Shown here piece by piece: positions 6,723 through 9,466 of a DNA stretch of 9,466 nt. The DNA is taken from assembly GCA_937926325.1 (NCBI GenBank), contig CALAZQ010000072.1:1-9466 (forward strand). The letters run 5' to 3'. Position 1 is the first letter of the stretch, and every line of letters begins with the position of its first letter. Origin of the DNA: an uncultured Planctomycetaceae bacterium. GTDB taxonomy: Bacteria > Planctomycetota > Planctomycetia > Pirellulales > UBA1268. The translations under genes and the position numbers were made by a program. Under the pieces are notes generated by a model that was given only the letters and a program-made list of their open reading frames with translations, made no database searches and was not told the origin of the DNA.

Positions 6723-9296
6723 TCATTCGAAGAGGAGCGGCTGCTCGTGAGCAGCAGGCTGCCGCCGCCGCTGCCGGCTGCCTGCGTGCGCCCCGCCGGT
6801 TTCATAGAGCAGCAACAGGTCGCGGGCCCGATCAACAACCTCCACCGGCACCCCGGCCAGCCGGGCGACATGCACGCCCCAGCTCTTGTCGGCGGCGCCC
6901 CCGGTCACCTGATGCAGAAAGACCAGCCGCCCCTCGTGCTGCTCTACCAGCACCTGCAGGTTGGCAACGCCCGGCAGCCGCTCAAGCGCGGCAAGCTGCA
7001 GGTAGTGGGTTGCAAACAGCGTGCGGCAGCCGACCTGGCCGTGCAGGTGCTCGACCACCGCCTGCGCCAGGGCCAGGCCGTCAAAGGTGCTGGTGCCGCG
7101 GCCGACCTCATCGAGGATGACCAGGCTTTTGGCGGTGGCCCGATTGAGAATGCGGGCGGTCTGGGCCATCTCAACCAGGAAGGTGCTCGCTCCGCTGGCC
7201 AGATCGTCGCCGGCCCCGATCCGGGCGAAGAGCCGGTCCACAATGCCGATGCGGGCCGAGCGGGCCGGCACGAACGAGCCGGCCTGGGCCAGCACCGTCA
7301 GCAGAGCCGCCTGACGGATGAAGGTGCTCTTGCCGCCCATGTTCGGCCCCGTCACCAGGAGGATCGCCGGGACGCCGCGAGCTGTCGCACGGTCGCCGCC
7401 GGCCATCGCCAGGTCGTTGGGCACCAGCGTGCCAGCCGGCAGCAGCGTCTCCAGCACCGGATGGCGGCCCTGATCGATCGAGACGGTCTGGTCGCCAGTA
7501 ATTTCGGGCCGCACCCAGCGTCGTGACCGGGCCACCTCGGCGAAGGCCAGTAGCACGTCGAGCGTGGCCAGCTGATCGGCCACCCGGTCGAGCCGGTCGC
7601 GATGGCCCGCGACAAAGGCTCGCAGGTCGTCGAGCAGTTCGATCTCACGGCGGACCGCCTCTTCTTCCGCCCCCAGCACCTGCCGCTGCCGCTCGTCGAG
7701 TTCGGGCGTGGTGTACCGCTCGGCGTTCTTGACCGTCTGCTTGCGGACATATTCCGGCGGCACCTTGTCGGCGTGGCCCCGGCCAACCTCAAGAAAGAAG
7801 CCGAAGACCCGGTTGAAGCCGACCTTGAGGGTGGGGATGCCGGTCCGGGCGCTCTCCTGGGCCTGATAGGCGGTGATCCAGGCCTTGCCGCCGGAGGCCA
7901 GCTCGGTCAGCTCGTCATAGCGGGCATCGAAGCCCGGCCGGATGAAGCCCCCTTCACGGGCGAAGGTCGGGCAGCCCTCCCGCAGGGTGCCGCCGATCCG
8001 GGCGGCCAGGTCGTCACAGGGGTCAAGCTCTTCCCGCAGGGTTGCCAGCAGGGTCGAGCCGTTGGCTGCATCGGCAGACGTCAGTCCAGCCGCTTCATCG
8101 AGTCCGCGGAGCAGGTCGGGGATGACCGCCGTCGCCCGGCCGATGCGTTCGAGGTCACGAGGCCCGGCCCGGCCTGACATGACCCGCCCGGTCAGCCGCT
8201 CGAGGTCACCGATACCCTGCAGCGCCGCTGCCAGCCGGTCGGCCACCGGCGGGTGGGCCGCCAGAATGGCGACGGCGTCGAGCCGGCTGTCGATCTGGTC
8301 TTTGTCGATCAGCGGCGCGGCCAGCCAGTCGGCCAGCATGCGGCTGCCCATCGCCGAGCGGGTGGTGTCGAGCACGCCGGCCAGCGACCCGTCCCGCCGC
8401 CGCCCACTGCCGGCTGTCCGCAGCAGGTCGAGGCTCCGCCGGGTGGCCTCGTCGATCTCCATCCGCAGGCCCGGCCGCCAAGCAGCCAGGGTCTTGATCC
8501 GGCCGATCGCTGCCGGCTCGTTTTCCTCCAGGTAGGCGACGATGCCGCCGGCGGCCGTGACGGCCAGTTGTTCCGCCGGCAGGTTGAAGCCGAGGCCGGT
8601 CAGCCGCACGCCCCCGAGGGCCGTGTTCAGTTTGGTTTCGGCGGTGGCATCGTCGAACCACCAGTCGGGCCGCACGGTCACCGCCGTCTGCAGGCCCGCT
8701 TCGGCCAGCACCGTTGCCAGCAGGTCGCGGTCGGTGTCGCTGCAGAGCAATTCCGAGGCGTCGAGCCTGAGCAACTGGTCGGCCAGATCGTCGCGGTCGA
8801 TGACCGCAGCGGTGAAGCGGCCGGCGGCCACATCAATCCAGGCCACGCCGACGGCGATGCCGCTGGTCTCCCGACCGTGTTGGTGGCCGCCTCGCGGGGC
8901 AAGGGCTCGCGGCACCACCGCCACGAGATGGTTGGGCCGAGCCGGGTCGAGCAGCGACTCATCGGCGGCGATGCCGGGGGTGACGATGCGGGTCACCTCG
9001 CGGCGGAGCAGCCCCTTGGTCGTCTTGGGGTCGTCGATCTGTTCACAGATCGCCACCCGTTCTCCGGCAGCGACCAGCCGGGCCAACTGTGGGTCGAGTT
9101 GGTGGTGGGGGAAGCCGGCCATCGGCACGGCGTCCGGCCCCTTGTCGCGGCTGGTGAGGGTCAGGTCGAGCAGGTCGGCTGCCTTGCGGGCGTCTTCACC
9201 GAAGAGTTCATAGAAGTCCCCCATCCGGAAGAGCACGAGGGCCCCCGGGCAGCGGGCCTTGGCCGCCTCAAACTGTTGCATCATCGGGCTTGCCAT
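6723..9296 (-). CDS. mutS: DNA mismatch repair protein MutS
   Basis: An 857-residue MutS that recognises base mismatches and small loops and starts methyl-independent or MutL-dependent repair. The N-terminal mismatch-binding motif is F28-Y-E30 in FRMGDFYELF. Connector, lever and clamp regions follow in normal order (for example RSLDLLR near 287-293 and KVGFNRVFGFFLEV near 491-504). The ATPase has Walker A GPNMGGKST (650-658), Walker B LDEVGRGTSTFDG with D729/E730, and the ATHY histidine at 764. The dimer helix KSWGVHVARLAGVP follows. The chain ends soon after with QPLLFE and lacks the tetramerisation domain of E. coli MutS. ATG 9296 is chosen because MASPMMQQFEAAK matches the usual MutS N-terminus. 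An upstream in-frame GTG at 9347 would add 17 residues without family support and overlaps the divergent SRP RNA promoter. No clear Shine-Dalgarno sequence is seen before either start. mutL is not in the window. Confidence 0.98.
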   Translation of the reverse strand: MASPMMQQFEAAKARCPGALVLFRMGDFYELFGEDARKAADLLDLTLTSRDKGPDAVPMAGFPHHQLDPQLARLVAAGERVAICEQIDDPKTTKGLLRREVTRIVTPGIAADESLLDPARPNHLVAVVPRALAPRGGHQHGRETSGIAVGVAWIDVAAGRFTAAVIDRDDLADQLLRLDASELLCSDTDRDLLATVLAEAGLQTAVTVRPDWWFDDATAETKLNTALGGVRLTGLGFNLPAEQLAVTAAGGIVAYLEENEPAAIGRIKTLAAWRPGLRMEIDEATRRSLDLLRTAGSGRRRDGSLAGVLDTTRSAMGSRMLADWLAAPLIDKDQIDSRLDAVAILAAHPPVADRLAAALQGIGDLERLTGRVMSGRAGPRDLERIGRATAVIPDLLRGLDEAAGLTSADAANGSTLLATLREELDPCDDLAARIGGTLREGCPTFAREGGFIRPGFDARYDELTELASGGKAWITAYQAQESARTGIPTLKVGFNRVFGFFLEVGRGHADKVPPEYVRKQTVKNAERYTTPELDERQRQVLGAEEEAVRREIELLDDLRAFVAGHRDRLDRVADQLATLDVLLAFAEVARSRRWVRPEITGDQTVSIDQGRHPVLETLLPAGTLVPNDLAMAGGDRATARGVPAILLVTGPNMGGKSTFIRQAALLTVLAQAGSFVPARSARIGIVDRLFARIGAGDDLASGASTFLVEMAQTARILNRATAKSLVILDEVGRGTSTFDGLALAQAVVEHLHGQVGCRTLFATHYLQLAALERLPGVANLQVLVEQHEGRLVFLHQVTGGAADKSWGVHVARLAGVPVEVVDRARDLLLLYETGGAHAGSRQRRRQPAAHEQPLLFE

Positions 9297-9315
9297 CGCT
9301 GGAATGTAGCAGCCT

Positions 9316-9344
9316 TTGACCAAAGGGCGACCGCCGCGTACAAC
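9316..9344 (+). promoter_or_regulatory. Promoter of the SRP RNA gene
   Basis: TTGACC (9316-9321, 5 of 6 to TTGACA) and TACAAC (9339-9344, 4 of 6 to TATAAT) are exactly 17 bp apart. The predicted start near 9351-9353 coincides with the first paired base of the RNA hairpin at 9353. The promoter lies in the short gap upstream of the divergent mutS start at 9296, so the two genes share a control region. Confidence 0.65.
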
Positions 9345-9352
9345 CACAGAGA

Positions 9353-9466
9353 GCGAACGCCGATGAGGGGCCCCTGCGATGGAGGCCTGTGAATCTGGTC
9401 AGGGCTTAACCGCAGCAGCCATAAGCAGTCGTCTCTTTGTGCGGTGGGCCTCTCATCGGCGTCCGC
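9353..9466 (+). ncRNA. ffs: Signal recognition particle RNA (small bacterial type, 4.5S-like)
   Basis: The RNA partner of Ffh, which targets nascent membrane and secreted proteins to the membrane. The diagnostic domain IV is present: GGTCAGG (9397-9403), a short stem with a TTAACC loop, then AGCAGCC (9414-9420) and ATAAGCAG (9421-9428), with the same 23-nt spacing as the E. coli motif from GTCAGG to AGCAGCC. The ends 9353-9373 and 9446-9466 pair at 19 of 21 positions by Watson-Crick, plus one G-U wobble and one A-C mismatch. Inner helices (GGAG 9381-9384 region with TCTC/CTCT 9432-9436; CTG 9387-9389 with CAG 9426-9428) complete the long hairpin. The length of about 114 nt fits the small SRP RNA without an Alu domain. 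The apical loop is not the usual GNRA tetraloop. The 3' end sits at the window edge and may extend a few bases; the terminator is outside. Confidence 0.9.

Noticed and set aside
9297..9347. N-terminal extension of MutS from GTG 9347
   Set aside because: Seventeen extra residues lack MutS family support and overlap the SRP RNA promoter.
8253..9392. Plus-strand open frame (379 codons) opposite mutS
   Set aside because: Antisense shadow of mutS, running into the SRP RNA; no ribosome binding site or family match.
9353..9466. Reading the 21-nt inverted repeat as mobile-element terminal repeats or a riboswitch in the mutS leader
   Set aside because: The interior carries the SRP domain IV signature on the plus strand and a matching plus-strand promoter, which explain the whole structure.

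Overview
The window reads as a chromosomal stretch of a high-GC bacterium. A planctomycete (Pirellulales-like) is my best guess, from the gene styles and the tRNA lacking an encoded CCA. That is an impression of family resemblance; no marker in the window proves it. Most genes are GC-rich and strongly codon-biased. The first ~600 bases are visibly less GC-rich: one hand-counted 60-base row in the first gene is 53% G+C, against 68% for a row inside the aldehyde dehydrogenase gene.

Layout, left to right. (1) 3-596 (+): the C-terminal part of an outer-membrane beta-barrel-like protein whose start lies outside the window. (2) 618-654: a strong two-way terminator hairpin. (3) 673-746 (-): a tRNA with anticodon CAT, elongator Met type. 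(4) 879-912: a terminator serving the next gene. (5) 955-1533 (-): a small exported thioredoxin-fold-like protein with a CYRC motif. (6) 1534-1755: a divergent intergenic region rich in dyad symmetries, including a two-tier 43-bp dyad over a candidate promoter. (7) 1756-3237 (+): an NAD-type aldehyde dehydrogenase, followed after 47 nt by (8) 3285-5585 (+), a molybdopterin oxidoreductase of the YdeP/formate-dehydrogenase-alpha-like family; the two look like one operon. (9) 5601-6647 (-): a zinc-dependent polyol/alcohol dehydrogenase, convergent with the previous gene. (10) 6723-9296 (-): DNA mismatch repair protein MutS. (11) 9353-9466 (+): a signal recognition particle RNA gene (ffs, small bacterial type), divergent from mutS, with a well-placed promoter at 9316-9344.

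How the parts fit. Aldehyde dehydrogenase plus Mo oxidoreductase suggests a redox module that oxidises an aldehyde and then its product (formate or a related small acid) or passes the electrons on. The convergent zinc alcohol dehydrogenase could supply an aldehyde or ketone, but it sits on the other strand and may be transcribed with mutS instead. mutS, the tRNA and the SRP RNA are housekeeping genes.

I found no defence system, CRISPR array, insertion sequence or prophage. The less obvious items are the SRP RNA at the right edge with a non-GNRA apical loop, the two-tier dyad over the candidate aldehyde dehydrogenase promoter, the incomplete Cys motif of the Mo enzyme, and a MutS that ends at a possible clamp-binding pentapeptide.
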